From: Barthelona sp. PCE
Taxonomy: Eukaryota > Metamonada: BaSk clade
Assembly: GCA_040285745.1 (NCBI GenBank)
Contig: JAUFOR010000001.1
Location: 1,116,001-1,180,000, forward strand
Length of the DNA stretch: 64,000 nucleotides
Direction: 5' to 3'
The position numbers were made by a program, and so were the translations under genes. Positions 1 through 9,792 of this stretch are shown here, one piece after another (the stretch's first letter is position 1; every line of letters starts with the position of its first letter). The notes under the pieces were generated by a model. That model saw only the letters and a program-made list of their open reading frames with translations. It searched no databases and was not told where the DNA came from.

Positions 1-693
1 ATGAGCACCACGTGTGTTCAAATACTCCGTCAGATGATGTTTCATGCTCTCCGGTGGTGTAAACGATATTGTTTTGGAATTACGAAGAGCAGCTGTTCTC
101 TTTCTTACAGACATTTGTGAACGTAGTTTTGTAGTAGTTTCTTTATCAAATACTGGAAATAACTGCTTGAATATGGCATCACGGCCCTTGTCCGTATCTT
201 CGCCGCCCAGCAACGTATCATAATCTCCTTCTGAGAGTCCCAAAACTGTTAAAAGTTGACTCTCTGTCCATTCATCTGAACCGCTTACGGCATCTGTGAG
301 GTATGAAAGCTCGTCCAACGCGGCAAATCCTCCCTTCTCAAACATCTGTGTCACCGAACTGCCATATATTGTTGGTGGTGGTGGAATGAAAGAGTTAGAA
401 GGCAAGTTATCTTGTGGACTGACTGGAGTTTCGACCAGCACTCGGTTGAGCAGCTTGACACAGGCCCTCTGAAATGGAACAGCCTCATCACGTGCATCGA
501 AAAAAACTGGATACACGTGTGTCATTATGCAATGATAAGTTGTGGCATTGGGGTACTCGGCGAGAATGGACGCGAACCCGTGTGCGAATGTTTCTGTAAC
601 GGAATCCAACGAGGAAACCGCTTGGTTGCAAAAATCCTTCCATAAACGATTAACTTTGTTTTGAACACTGCTACGGGCTTTGACAACGGTCAT
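1..693 (-). CDS. Unrecognised protein, N-terminal part (runs off the left edge)
   Basis: An open frame runs on the minus strand from an ATG at 693 to the first base of the window without a stop, giving 231 residues of an incomplete protein. It begins MTVVKARSSVQNKVNRLW, is predicted largely helical, and has a proline-rich loop (residues about 103-110) and a basic stretch (SVRKRTAALRNSK). The frame stays open further upstream and two more ATGs lie at 744 and 738, but the residues they would add are hydrophobic and phenylalanine-rich, so 693 is preferred. The gene starts 140 bp downstream of the HSP70 stop on the same strand. One helix (YHCIMTHVYPVFF) faintly recalls the C-terminal HEAT region of condensin subunit CAP-G, but its position near the N-terminus argues against that. 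No function is assigned. Confidence 0.7.
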   Translation of the reverse strand, partial: MTVVKARSSVQNKVNRLWKDFCNQAVSSLDSVTETFAHGFASILAEYPNATTYHCIMTHVYPVFFDARDEAVPFQRACVKLLNRVLVETPVSPQDNLPSNSFIPPPPTIYGSSVTQMFEKGGFAALDELSYLTDAVSGSDEWTESQLLTVLGLSEGDYDTLLGGEDTDKGRDAIFKQLFPVFDKETTTKLRSQMSVRKRTAALRNSKTISFTPPESMKHHLTEYLNTRGAH

Positions 694-832
694 TTTCGAA
701 GCAATTAATAAAGAAAAGGGATGAAAAAACGCAAACATTTCCATTATGTTTACATAGAATAATTTCAGAAAGAAAATGATACTACTAAATAATCTACATG
801 TTTTACTGAATAGTAATGTGTTGTGTAATGTG

Positions 833-3038
833 TTAATCGACATCTTCGACGTGGACCTGAGGCTGAGGAGCAGCACCGGCACCAGGAGCACCAGCACCAG
901 GGAATCCAGCACCAGGGAAACCAGCGCCAGGAGCACCAGCACCAGGGAAACCGGCACCAGGAGCACCAGCACCAGGTTGACCTTCAGCGTAAACCTTAGC
1001 CATGATGGGCATAATCTTGTTCTGGAGTTCCTCCTTCTTACCAGAGAAATCATCCTTACCAGCAGTAGCCTTGTTGGCTTCGAACCAAGTCATGGTCTCC
1101 TCAACAGCTGTTTGAATGGTAGCAACATCTTCACCAGAAAGCTTACCCTCCAACTCAGTGGTAAGGGAAGACTTAATGGAATAAGTGTAAGACTCGAGCT
1201 CATTACGGGCATCAATGGTCTCCTTAACAATACGATCCTGTTCTTCGTGTTGCTTGGCTTCCTTGATCATCTGGTCAATCTGTTCTTTAGACAGACGATC
1301 CTTATCGTTATCAATTGTAATAGACTCACTGTTACCAGTTCCGGAATCAGTAGCCTTAACCTTCATGATACCAGACTCATCAACCTCGAAAACAACCTCG
1401 ATCTTGGGAGAACCACGAGGAGCGGGGGCAATGTTAGAAAGCATAAACTGACCGAGCAAGTTGTTGTTAGCACAGAGAGGACGCTCACCTTCGAAAATAC
1501 GAATGTTAACAGAGGTTTGGTTATCGGCAGCGGTAGAGAAAGTCTCAGACTTGGAGCAAGGAATCTTGGTACCACGGGGGATCAAGACAGCCATACGCTC
1601 ACCAAGGGTTTCAATACCAAGGGAAAGAGGAGCGACATCAACCAAAAGGACATCACCAATGGTCTCATCAGGGCCCTCATAAAGAAGGTGAGCCTGGATG
1701 GCGGCACCCATAGCAACGGCCTCATCAGGGTTAAGCTTCTGGTTAGGGGTCTTACCGTTGAAGAAATCCTTGAGGAGTTGACGAACCTTAGGAATACGAG
1801 TGGAACCACCAACAAGAAGGATCTCATCAACCTCGTTCTTAGAGGTATCGGAATCACGGAGAACCTGCTGGACGGGCTCGAGACAACCACGGAAGAGATC
1901 CATGTTTAGCTCCTCGAACTTAGCACGAGTCAAAGTATACTCGAAATCCTCACCCTCGGCAAGAGCCTCGATATCGAGGACGTGCTGGGTAGCGGATGAG
2001 AGGGTACGCTTGGCACGCTCACAGTGAGTACGAAGACGACGCTTAGCACGGGCATTGTTAGAGATATCAATGCCAGTTTCCTTGGTGAATTCAGAGGCAA
2101 GGAAGGTGACGAGACGGTTATCGAAATCAGAACCACCAAGGTGAGTATCACCAGCGGTAGCAAGGACCTCCAAGAAACCACCCTCAACACAAAGAAGGGA
2201 AACATCAAAAGTACCACCACCAAGATCGAAAACAAGGACCTTACGCTCATCCTCGGATCTCTCAGAGACACCGTAGGCAACAGCGGCAGCGGTAGGTTCG
2301 TTAATAATACGAAGGACGTTGAGACCAGCAATCTCACCAGCATCACGGGTGGCGGATCTCTGAGCATCGTTGAAGTAGGCGGGGACAGTGACGACAGCGT
2401 CAGTGACCTCAACACCGAGGAACTCGGTGGCGCATTGCTTCATGTGACTGAGGACAAAAGCAGAAATCTGTTCAGCGGTGAATCTCTTCTGTTCACCCAT
2501 GTAACTAACCTCAACAAGAGGTCTGTCAGTGGAGGCATCCTTGACGACGGCGAAAGCCCAGGTTTGGGCATCACGCTGAACGCTAGGATCGTGGAATCTG
2601 TGACCAATCAAACGCTTAATATCGTGAACAGTGTTCTTAGCGTTTCTGGTAGCGGCACGGACGGCACTCTCACCAACAAGCTTGTCACTAGCAGAAAAAG
2701 CAACAACAGAGGGAGTAGTACGGGAACCAGCCAAGTTAGGGATAATTTCAACACCACCATTACGGTAGACGGCGACGGCAGAATACTAAATATTAGAAAT
2801 TTCGTTTAGAAAAGCTTGCAAGCAGACTTTCCAAAAAATATGTTGCGCAAATATTCTTATCCAACATTCACTACCACCAACAGGCGCGCAAACACAGACC
2901 TGATGCAGATGCAGTGGAATGCATTGAATAAAGAAAACTACAACAACTAACTTTTTAAAAAGTCTCACACTCACTAAGTAAGAATAATAAACATACAGTT
3001 GTACCGAGATCAATACCAACAGCGCACTTCTTAGACAT
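833..3038 (-). CDS. HSP70: Cytosolic-type heat shock protein 70, one intron
   Basis: An ATP-dependent chaperone that binds unfolded clients with J-protein and exchange-factor partners. Exon 1 (3038-2997) encodes [14 protein letters not shown]; a 211-bp intron follows; exon 2 (2785-833) resumes with [11 protein letters not shown], restoring the ATPase signature split between the two threonines and the tyrosine. The full protein is 664 residues, normal for the family. Visible are the nucleotide-binding motifs [13 protein letters not shown] and [12 protein letters not shown], the linker and beta-sandwich region ([17 protein letters not shown]) and a helical lid. The tail carries glycine/alanine/proline/phenylalanine repeats ([14 protein letters not shown]) where many cytosolic HSP70s have GGMP repeats, and ends in VEDVD rather than the usual EEVD. 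Lack of a signal peptide or KDEL indicates a cytosolic form. The open frame in exon 2 can be opened only by a non-ATG codon, which is why the intron model is needed. Confidence 0.96.
2786..2996 (-). other. Spliceosomal intron in HSP70 (211 bp)
   Basis: The donor is GTATGT (2996-2991) and the acceptor block is TCTAATATTTAG (ending at 2786). Removal joins ...GIDLGTT to [10 protein letters not shown] in phase 0, exactly as in HSP70 proteins generally. It is the longest of the four introns found here. Confidence 0.93.
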
Positions 3039-3427
3039 TTTAATAATTTGATAAAAGTTAAAAAAGGGAAAGTAAGTTTTTGAATCCGTGTTCATTTTCC
3101 TTAACATATGGAATTCGATTTTACGTTTAATATGAGGTTTGGTGCCAGTTTGGCGAGAGAATTTTGCTCAAAGCTGGAGTAAAATAAAGGTCCATAAATA
3201 GGGACCATCTTTGATTTTAAAAAGGTATTTTCATGCTGCTTTTGCGGTTACATATTGATTTGTGTGTGGTTTAAGAAGTTTTTAACGAACATGAAATGCT
3301 AGTTAACAATAAATCCCCTTGTTTGGATCAATTTCAATATTTGCAGTATTTTTATGGGCTAATTTACTTACTTGGCTGAACAGAAACAAGAATCAGCAGC
3401 AAAAGAAAACGAAAAACACAAGATTAT
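3039..3427. other. Intergenic, HSP70 upstream region
   Basis: This gap of 389 bp separates the HSP70 start from the end of the transporter gene and must hold the HSP70 promoter. I looked for clustered heat-shock elements (alternating GAA/TTC) and saw only isolated half-sites, so I make no call. Confidence 0.4.
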
Positions 3428-4546
3428 TTACACTAAAGGTAAAGCTGCATCATCTTCTTGCTTCTTTGCCTCATTACTGTAATGGTTATAGGCAATTGTT
3501 GATGTGAGCAGCATAACAAAACCAAGAAGTTCGAAAATCGTGTATACACAAATCATTTCACCATATTGTGGATTAAAGTGATGTAATATGACATTTGTAA
3601 GGAATAAGAAGAACGCTCTGAGGGCGTCCAGGAGAACACGGTGCATGGGGGATAGCTTACACATAATAAGTAAACCAAGATAGTTTAGGAAGAGTACACC
3701 CATTGCGAAAGCTAAACACAATAATTTTAGTACCATACTCTGACTGAGAGCATCAAATGTTTCGAATGAATCTTCACCAATAGGAGAAGATTTGAAAATT
3801 TGAGCAACAGGTATTAGAAAAACTAGTGTTACGAGTGTTCCGCTAATTCCTTCAGCGCCAACAACTTTTTCCGTTGGATATTCGACGTCCTTGAGTAGTA
3901 GGGCTTCAACAATAGACTGTACTGCGTGTAATGATTCTCCAAGAATACTTGCAATAATACACACAATTTGAGTTGTAGTAGACGCATGGACAACGGTGTG
4001 ACCACTGGCATTGGTGTAAACTGAGGCAACACCAACGAAACTGAGACCTAAAATACTTAATAGAAGAGACATAGCCTGTTTCTTTGTCTTGCTAGGAAGA
4101 TTAAGTTTTTTCCTGTACATTTGTTCTCCAATGGCTACAAAAACTATTGTACTTCCTCTAAGCAGTTGCATAATGGTGGCATCGACGTAAACCATAGCTA
4201 TACCACTTATCGTGGACGCTAATAAATCACAGCACGAAGCTGCAGTAGTGTAAAAGATGAATTTCTTTTTTTGCTTCTTTTGAGCTTTCTTTTCTGTTTC
4301 AGTAACAAGAACATACTCAAAAGGGTTATTAGAATTTTTCCCTTTCTTTGTCTTTTTTTTTGCAGAAATCATTAAAATACTCTCCGCAACAAACATAAGT
4401 AATGTGTAGAAGATGGGTGCTTCGAAACGTTGCACTTGACTATGTTTCTTTGAAAAGTAAGTCACAGAAAAAGATGCTTTCATAGTCGTCATAGTAATAA
4501 TACCTGTAACGAAAAAGCACAATATTTGAAGATGTAAGGCTTGCAT
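3428..4546 (-). CDS. SLC35F6-like drug/metabolite-superfamily transporter
   Basis: A multi-pass membrane protein of about 372 residues and roughly ten transmembrane segments, related to the SLC35F6 branch of the nucleotide-sugar-transporter superfamily. Supporting stretches are VVGAEGISGTLVTLVFLIPV in the second half and the C-terminal pattern LSPMHRVLLDALRAF...ELLGFVMLLTSTIAYN, both typical of that subfamily. A lysine-rich loop (residues about 60-95) separates the second and third segments. I chose the ATG at 4546 (MQALHLQILCFFVTG) because it puts the first helix at the N-terminus as in family members; an in-frame ATG at 4624 would add 26 residues. Substrate is unknown; family members occur in lysosomal, mitochondrial or Golgi membranes. 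Confidence 0.75.
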   Translation of the reverse strand: MQALHLQILCFFVTGIITMTTMKASFSVTYFSKKHSQVQRFEAPIFYTLLMFVAESILMISAKKKTKKGKNSNNPFEYVLVTETEKKAQKKQKKKFIFYTTAASCCDLLASTISGIAMVYVDATIMQLLRGSTIVFVAIGEQMYRKKLNLPSKTKKQAMSLLLSILGLSFVGVASVYTNASGHTVVHASTTTQIVCIIASILGESLHAVQSIVEALLLKDVEYPTEKVVGAEGISGTLVTLVFLIPVAQIFKSSPIGEDSFETFDALSQSMVLKLLCLAFAMGVLFLNYLGLLIMCKLSPMHRVLLDALRAFFLFLTNVILHHFNPQYGEMICVYTIFELLGFVMLLTSTIAYNHYSNEAKKQEDDAALPLV

Positions 4547-4944
4547 ATGATAGTTATTTAAGTTCACGAGTGAATGTGTAAAAGTAATAAATAGTAAAGT
4601 AAGCTTTTTAAGAACAAATCTCATTCAATGACAAGAGCCGGTTTTGTGTTTTACTGAATTTGCAAAATTGTACATTTTTCGGATACTAATGACCATAAAA
4701 CTGCCGAAACTGAATTTATAACTCTTTTTTCAGCATGTTCATAAAAGAGGTACATTTTGCTGAGCCCTGGGACTGATTGATTTTTTAGAGCTATTTAAAT
4801 ATCTTTCCATGTACAATGAGGGTATATATTGTTGTAAACGCAACAAAAATAACCCATCGCCTATTATCATTCCTGTTCTGAAATTTTTTCTCATGTTCTT
4901 GATGTAATTGATTGTACATCGATTTTATTGGCATATATTAGTTT
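4547..4944. other. Divergent intergenic region
   Basis: AT-rich gap between the divergently transcribed transporter and ubiquitin hydrolase genes, presumably holding both promoters. I see no RNA gene or repeat in it. Confidence 0.4.
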
Positions 4945-6309
4945 ATGGGTAAGAAAAGGAACAGAAAAAATAAGGAGAAGCCCTCAAAGCGGAAGAACAA
5001 GCCTAACAGTAATGTTAGCTATGGGCTTGGGCAAAGATGTGATCACCAGTCGTTCTTGCACGGCTTTGCAAACAAAGGGCAACTCTGTTGGTTAAATAGC
5101 ATTCTACAAGTACTGTTTCAAATTCCTTCTTTGCGTGAGGAACTCCAATTATCTGGATCACAATCTCACATTGTTAAAAACATTCAGAAACTGCTTGAGG
5201 AGTCAGAATCAGCTGAATTTAGGGTTTTAAAAGCACGTTCTTTACTACCTTTTCTAATGGAATATGATCCTTCCATTACACAAGATCAACAAGATGCTCT
5301 ACATGGTTTTCTCACCCTCACGAATGCACTCCATGAACAACTAAGCTTCACAGATGAAGATATTCAATCGCGATCATTTTTCACAAGAGATAGTATAATT
5401 GATGATACCTTTAAATTTTGCACCAATATGTCGTTTGAATGTGACACGTGTATGTCAGTACATGGGTTCATACAGAATCATTACACCCTCTCGCTTGTTT
5501 TATCGGACCCAAACAAGAAAGGGAAGAAGGGAAGAATGGTAAAGAACAGCGTTAAACCAAAGCGTATCAAACAGTGGCGCAAGGAATACCGCAATGCACT
5601 GAAAAGAAAGAAGATATCACGTGCTGTTTCATTCGAAGAATTTGTGCTCAACAAGTACTCAATTAATCTCTCAGCTGAAGCTCCAAAAGAAGAAGAAGAA
5701 ACTATTGAAGATAATACTGAAGCTAAAGAAACGGGATTGACCGTCCAAAACTGTCTTGATTGGTCATTAACTGAAGATATTATTGATTTTGATTGCTATG
5801 TGTGCTTTGATACATACGCACGTCAACAATTAAAAGAAATGCGTAGATCTATACTTATGCCTGATGAATTGGCATTCCTTGCAACGAAACCACTTACAAC
5901 AAACTCAAAATCTGAGGCTCTACAGAAGGGAGAAATTGATGCTTATAATTTTATTGAGGCAAATATTTCAGAAAAATTTGACAGATACAGAAGCAAACGT
6001 GCTGTGATGCGTGAAGAACTCGTTGAAGACCATTTACCACAGGTTTTGGTGCTTCAATTAAAGCGTTTTGACTATACTGGAAAAAAAAATAACACTCCAG
6101 TTACAGTTAACAATACAATAACAGTACATAACATATGCTACACGTTAATGGGTGTCATTGACCACGCTGGTACTCTCCACCATGGTCACTACACATGTAT
6201 GATTAAAAAAGGCAATGTATCGTATTTTTGTGATGATTCTCACATATCACAGTTATCAATATCCGAAATAGACAAAATTCAACCATATTTAGTTTTTTAT
6301 GTACGGTAA
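4945..6309 (+). CDS. Ubiquitin carboxyl-terminal hydrolase (USP family)
   Basis: A 454-residue cysteine protease predicted to remove ubiquitin from proteins. The Cys box GFANKGQLCWLNSILQ places the nucleophile at about residue 48; the His box GTLHHGHYTCMI places the catalytic histidine at about residue 415, followed by the closing pattern VSYFCDD...QPYLVFYVR. Two CxxC pairs (CDTC and CYVC) in the middle form the zinc ribbon common in the fingers of USPs. A basic N-terminus (MGKKRNRKNKEKPSKRKNK) may be a nuclear or nucleolar signal. A lysine-rich insertion and an acidic loop (EEEETIEDNTEAKE) separate the zinc pairs. The Cys box differs from the usual GNTCF (here GQLCW) but keeps the key residues. 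Only 7 bp separate its stop from that of the convergent gene. Confidence 0.9.
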   Translation: MGKKRNRKNKEKPSKRKNKPNSNVSYGLGQRCDHQSFLHGFANKGQLCWLNSILQVLFQIPSLREELQLSGSQSHIVKNIQKLLEESESAEFRVLKARSLLPFLMEYDPSITQDQQDALHGFLTLTNALHEQLSFTDEDIQSRSFFTRDSIIDDTFKFCTNMSFECDTCMSVHGFIQNHYTLSLVLSDPNKKGKKGRMVKNSVKPKRIKQWRKEYRNALKRKKISRAVSFEEFVLNKYSINLSAEAPKEEEETIEDNTEAKETGLTVQNCLDWSLTEDIIDFDCYVCFDTYARQQLKEMRRSILMPDELAFLATKPLTTNSKSEALQKGEIDAYNFIEANISEKFDRYRSKRAVMREELVEDHLPQVLVLQLKRFDYTGKKNNTPVTVNNTITVHNICYTLMGVIDHAGTLHHGHYTCMIKKGNVSYFCDDSHISQLSISEIDKIQPYLVFYVR

Positions 6310-6316
6310 TTAATGA

Positions 6317-8917
6317 TTAATCTTCAAAATTAATCTCAATCTCATGTGAATCATTTTCTAAATCACTATTATTAAACGTTAAACCTTCTGCACTACCAAA
6401 AACAATAACAGTTAAAGAACCATTATCTATTACAGGCGTTGTGGGATTACTCAGCCCTATAGAACTTGTTAAATTTTGTGATCTTAAATCAGGACTTCTT
6501 TGCATCATAAAGACAAATTGTTCATCTTCAATATCTGTTTCTTCGAATGTTTCTTTAATTACATTCGATTGGGTCTGGGAAGTAAAAAGCATTGAATCAA
6601 ATACTTGAGTTCGCATATCACTTGATGTGCTACGTTGAGTAGAATTGGTATTTTGAACAAACTCAAAATCACTGATATAATCATGTTCAACCTCATTTTC
6701 TTCATAAAGTTCGCTCAATTGTAAATCATGTGGAACAAATCTGAAAGAATCTGGAACTTCATTAGCAAAACCTAAACTTGACTGTTGAGCTAAATCTTCA
6801 ATCATGCTACTCAAATTAATGCTATCTAATCCGCTACCCAAACCATAATCCATTCCTGAACCGTAACTATCCACTATTTCTTCAGTCGATATAACTCTGT
6901 AAATGTTCTTTGGTTTTTCTACGGATGTACGATACTGTTTACCCAAACCACGTTGCACAATGTTAATTCTATACTCTTGATACGTGTTGACACATCCCAT
7001 GATGATCGTTACAAACATAACCAATGCGGTAAAAACAAAACTATGATGATGAGGTTCAGTAATAATTTTAAAAACTGCTGCTATATCAAATAGCATAAAA
7101 ATTGAGTACATTATAATCTTAAATTTGTTTGTCTCTGTCTCAATATACAATTCTTCACCTTGCTCACCAACAGTTTTTGTATAAAAAAATATTCGTCGAG
7201 TATGTATGAAAAACCAACATACCATAGGGGCTATTAATAAAGGGGGAAATGGTATAAGCATTATATAACTGCTATAAATGAGCGGAAGGGCGTTGAATTG
7301 CAAATATAAACTCTGACGATTAATGGTAAACTTTATAGGTATAACAGGTTCTTCAATATCCGTTTCAAACTCTAAATCTGAAACAAAATTAAAGCTACCG
7401 TACAAGTTCAGATCAGAAGTTGGTGGTCTTTTCATTTTGATCTCAAAATTTCCATGTGAGACTAGTGAGAAATATATTAATATATCTTGTGTTCCTGTTT
7501 TAATCCCTAGACCATGTAAAAATTGAATAAAATTCAATTTCCACAAAAATGAATACTTGAGTTTTCTGTTCTGCCAACATACTTCCCAAAAATGCTCATC
7601 ATCTATATGATAAAAAGCTAAAACTAAGTTCATAGTATCTATATTCTTCATTTCCTTCTTAGAAACGTTTGGTTGCTTTCTTTTTAAGCGTTGATATTCC
7701 AAAAATATATCAATAGAGCTATCCTTTTTAATACATCTAGTGTTATCAAAAATAAACCTAATTAACAAACTACGCTCCAACAAAGACTTAGGAACAATGT
7801 GACTTTTAATATCTTGATTCAATTTTCGAATTCGTGTTAAAAATAAAATTACAAATAAAAGTAGATAATACATAAATGCGTTAAAATAAACAATTCTACC
7901 GCTAAATATACCATCATACATTGTATGTGTGAACGCCTTAAGGATAAACGGAGGAATGTACAACAAAGTAAAACTCTTTATGCCATAATGAAAATTATTT
8001 AACAAATATGCATAAATCTTTCTCAATAAAAACAACCATAAAACAAAGATTCCAAGATGTACAGCACCACCGTAAAAAGAACCAGCAATCTGTACTAATA
8101 ACTGAAAATAAACATTAAACGAATCAACAATTTTGAATGGAATGAAAAAAAGAAAAAAAACTAAATGACTTCCATAACCAAAAATCTTTGTTAAGGCAAT
8201 TGAAGAATGTACAATCATAAACTCATAAAAATTATTATTATGATAAATATTCTTTCCAAACATATTTAAAGTAAAAATTATTGAAGAACCTAACAATTGA
8301 AGTAAAAAACAAACAAATAAACTATTAATAAAAAATATTCTTCCTTTAGGTGCTTTAATAATAATATTTTTAATATATGGGAAATGTAAAGATAAAGAAT
8401 AACTGAATGCTCTAAATATTTTCCATATTAATATTACAAACATTATTGCTAATGATAAAAATGCTAACCCTACAAACGGACTAAAAACATGATATGGATC
8501 ATCATAGATATAAAAGGAACATGAACCTTCGATATTCTTAACAGAATGAATGACCTTATATGTTCCCACAGGTATAGTAATATAAAAAATATAAACACCT
8601 GAATAACCTTTCTTTGTGAATACATCAAATACTTCACAATGATCATTCATTAGCGATACAGAAGTAGAAATGTTATCTTGGTTTAAGGAGGATAAACTAT
8701 TTGTTTTCGTAAAAGAATCGTAAGCCATCATGTATGGAAATCCATAAAAGCCGTACCCAAGATCCAGGTGAATATGTGAGTCTAAATTGTCTTGTGAAAG
8801 ATGTTGTTCACAGTTATTAAACTCAATTGCTCGACCATGCACAAAAAGAAATGAAAGAAAAATCATGGGGGCGATTTTGTGTATAACTGATATCAAAACA
8901 TATGTAAAATTATACAT
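6317..8917 (-). CDS. Large multi-pass membrane protein with cytosolic acidic tail, unknown family
   Basis: The ATG at 8917 gives 866 residues. A hydrophobic N-terminus (residues about 5-28) looks like a signal peptide. A luminal or extracellular domain of about 120 residues with a few cysteines follows, ending in a beta-rich stretch (GVYIFYITIPVGTYKV). Then come roughly six or seven membrane helices, a soluble domain (about residues 380-535), two to four further helices (one contains PFPPLLIAPMVCWFF) and an acidic, serine-rich C-terminal tail of about 190 residues. The order ectodomain plus seven-helix bundle recalls GOLD-domain seven-TM or Wntless-like sorting receptors, but I recognise no signature and do not assign it. 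The tail has several acidic clusters and tyrosine/leucine signals that could serve sorting. Confidence 0.75.
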   Translation of the reverse strand: MYNFTYVLISVIHKIAPMIFLSFLFVHGRAIEFNNCEQHLSQDNLDSHIHLDLGYGFYGFPYMMAYDSFTKTNSLSSLNQDNISTSVSLMNDHCEVFDVFTKKGYSGVYIFYITIPVGTYKVIHSVKNIEGSCSFYIYDDPYHVFSPFVGLAFLSLAIMFVILIWKIFRAFSYSLSLHFPYIKNIIIKAPKGRIFFINSLFVCFLLQLLGSSIIFTLNMFGKNIYHNNNFYEFMIVHSSIALTKIFGYGSHLVFFLFFIPFKIVDSFNVYFQLLVQIAGSFYGGAVHLGIFVLWLFLLRKIYAYLLNNFHYGIKSFTLLYIPPFILKAFTHTMYDGIFSGRIVYFNAFMYYLLLFVILFLTRIRKLNQDIKSHIVPKSLLERSLLIRFIFDNTRCIKKDSSIDIFLEYQRLKRKQPNVSKKEMKNIDTMNLVLAFYHIDDEHFWEVCWQNRKLKYSFLWKLNFIQFLHGLGIKTGTQDILIYFSLVSHGNFEIKMKRPPTSDLNLYGSFNFVSDLEFETDIEEPVIPIKFTINRQSLYLQFNALPLIYSSYIMLIPFPPLLIAPMVCWFFIHTRRIFFYTKTVGEQGEELYIETETNKFKIIMYSIFMLFDIAAVFKIITEPHHHSFVFTALVMFVTIIMGCVNTYQEYRINIVQRGLGKQYRTSVEKPKNIYRVISTEEIVDSYGSGMDYGLGSGLDSINLSSMIEDLAQQSSLGFANEVPDSFRFVPHDLQLSELYEENEVEHDYISDFEFVQNTNSTQRSTSSDMRTQVFDSMLFTSQTQSNVIKETFEETDIEDEQFVFMMQRSPDLRSQNLTSSIGLSNPTTPVIDNGSLTVIVFGSAEGLTFNNSDLENDSHEIEINFED

Positions 8918-9194
8918 CGCCAATATGCTCAAACTATGAACCTGCTAAGACTAAAAGATGAAGAAATAATAAAAACAAGACTCTCTCTTCCGTTCATACA
9001 GTTTTCTACCGGTGCCTAACATTATTTTATTGTGTTTTATGTGTTTTATGATGTGGTGTCATAAAAAATTCAAAAAATGTTGCAAAAAATTCTATCAAAA
9101 ATTTCCAACATTTAACATTCATCAAAGACTGTAAAAAGTCACAGATTGTTAAAAATATCAACTCCAATGCAGAAATATTCATGATTAAAGTACT

Positions 9195-9578
9195 TTAATG
9201 ATGTTGATTCCTACTCAAACGAGCTCTCTGAGCTGCTTCGATCTGCGCCTGCATATCGTTGTGTCTGGAAATTTGTCGTTCTCTTACTTGTTGATTGGTT
9301 GAAAGAGCCATATTGATAAATTGGTCTTGTAGATTATTCAATTCTTCATTCAGCTCTTCTATTTCAACTGCAACTGTAGCATTAGTGTTAATGATTGCCG
9401 ATTCCTTCTCAAGTTCAATAATTCGATTCTCATACTGAAGATTCTGATGATTCAAGATCTTACATTTTTCAACAAGCTCATTATTGATCTGCTCCAGTTC
9501 ATCATTGCGCTCCCTTATATATTCAATTTTTCGCTGTGATGCTAAGCAATCTTGACAAACAAGCTCTGCTGTTGGCAT
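9195..9578 (-). CDS. Small coiled-coil protein with an N-terminal CxxC
   Basis: The ATG at 9578 gives 127 residues (MPTAELVCQDCLASQRK...). After a short N-terminus with a CQDC pair, almost the whole protein is predicted coiled coil (residues about 15-110), rich in E, N, Q and L with heptad spacing, ending in a basic, histidine-tipped tail. A single CxxC is too little to call a zinc finger. An upstream in-frame start would add a hydrophobic peptide (MVYGLLNRNFTCFCIYNLNH) and is less likely. The gene lies beside a 59-bp tandem repeat, at the edge of a gene-poor region. Not recognised. Confidence 0.55.
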   Translation of the reverse strand: MPTAELVCQDCLASQRKIEYIRERNDELEQINNELVEKCKILNHQNLQYENRIIELEKESAIINTNATVAVEIEELNEELNNLQDQFINMALSTNQQVRERQISRHNDMQAQIEAAQRARLSRNQHH

Positions 9579-9640
9579 GTGATTCAAGTTATAAATACAA
9601 AAGCAGGTAAAATTTCTGTTTAACAATCCATAAACCAAAT

Positions 9641-9792
9641 GACTTCATAAGGGCTGAGTTCTCTCGGATACATTGACTTCACAGGGGCTGAGTTCTCTCG
9701 GATACATGCATGTTTACTGACAGATATCTAGTTGACTTCACAGGGGCTGAGTTCTCTCGGATACATGCATGTTTACTGACAGATATCTAGTT
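9641..9792. repeat. 59-bp direct tandem repeat, two full copies plus a partial
   Basis: Full copies lie at 9675-9733 and 9734-9792 and are identical; a 34-bp shortened first copy at 9641-9674 differs at two or three bases. Each begins GACTTCACAGGGGCTGAG and ends with a segment containing CAGATATCTAG. It lies just upstream of the small coiled-coil gene. Confidence 0.95.

Noticed and set aside
1-693. Condensin subunit CAP-G for the partial gene at the left edge
   Set aside because: The faint match is to the C-terminal part of CAP-G, while this segment is at the N-terminus of its protein.
776-2809. Long plus-strand open frames opposite HSP70 (377 and 261 codons)
   Set aside because: They are antisense shadows of a strongly conserved gene; their serine/threonine-rich sequence reflects the codon use of HSP70.
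3039-3427. Heat-shock elements upstream of HSP70
   Set aside because: Only isolated GAA or TTC half-sites were seen, not the alternating array needed for a call.
9641-9792. CRISPR-like array
   Set aside because: The copies are contiguous without spacers, and the genome is eukaryotic.
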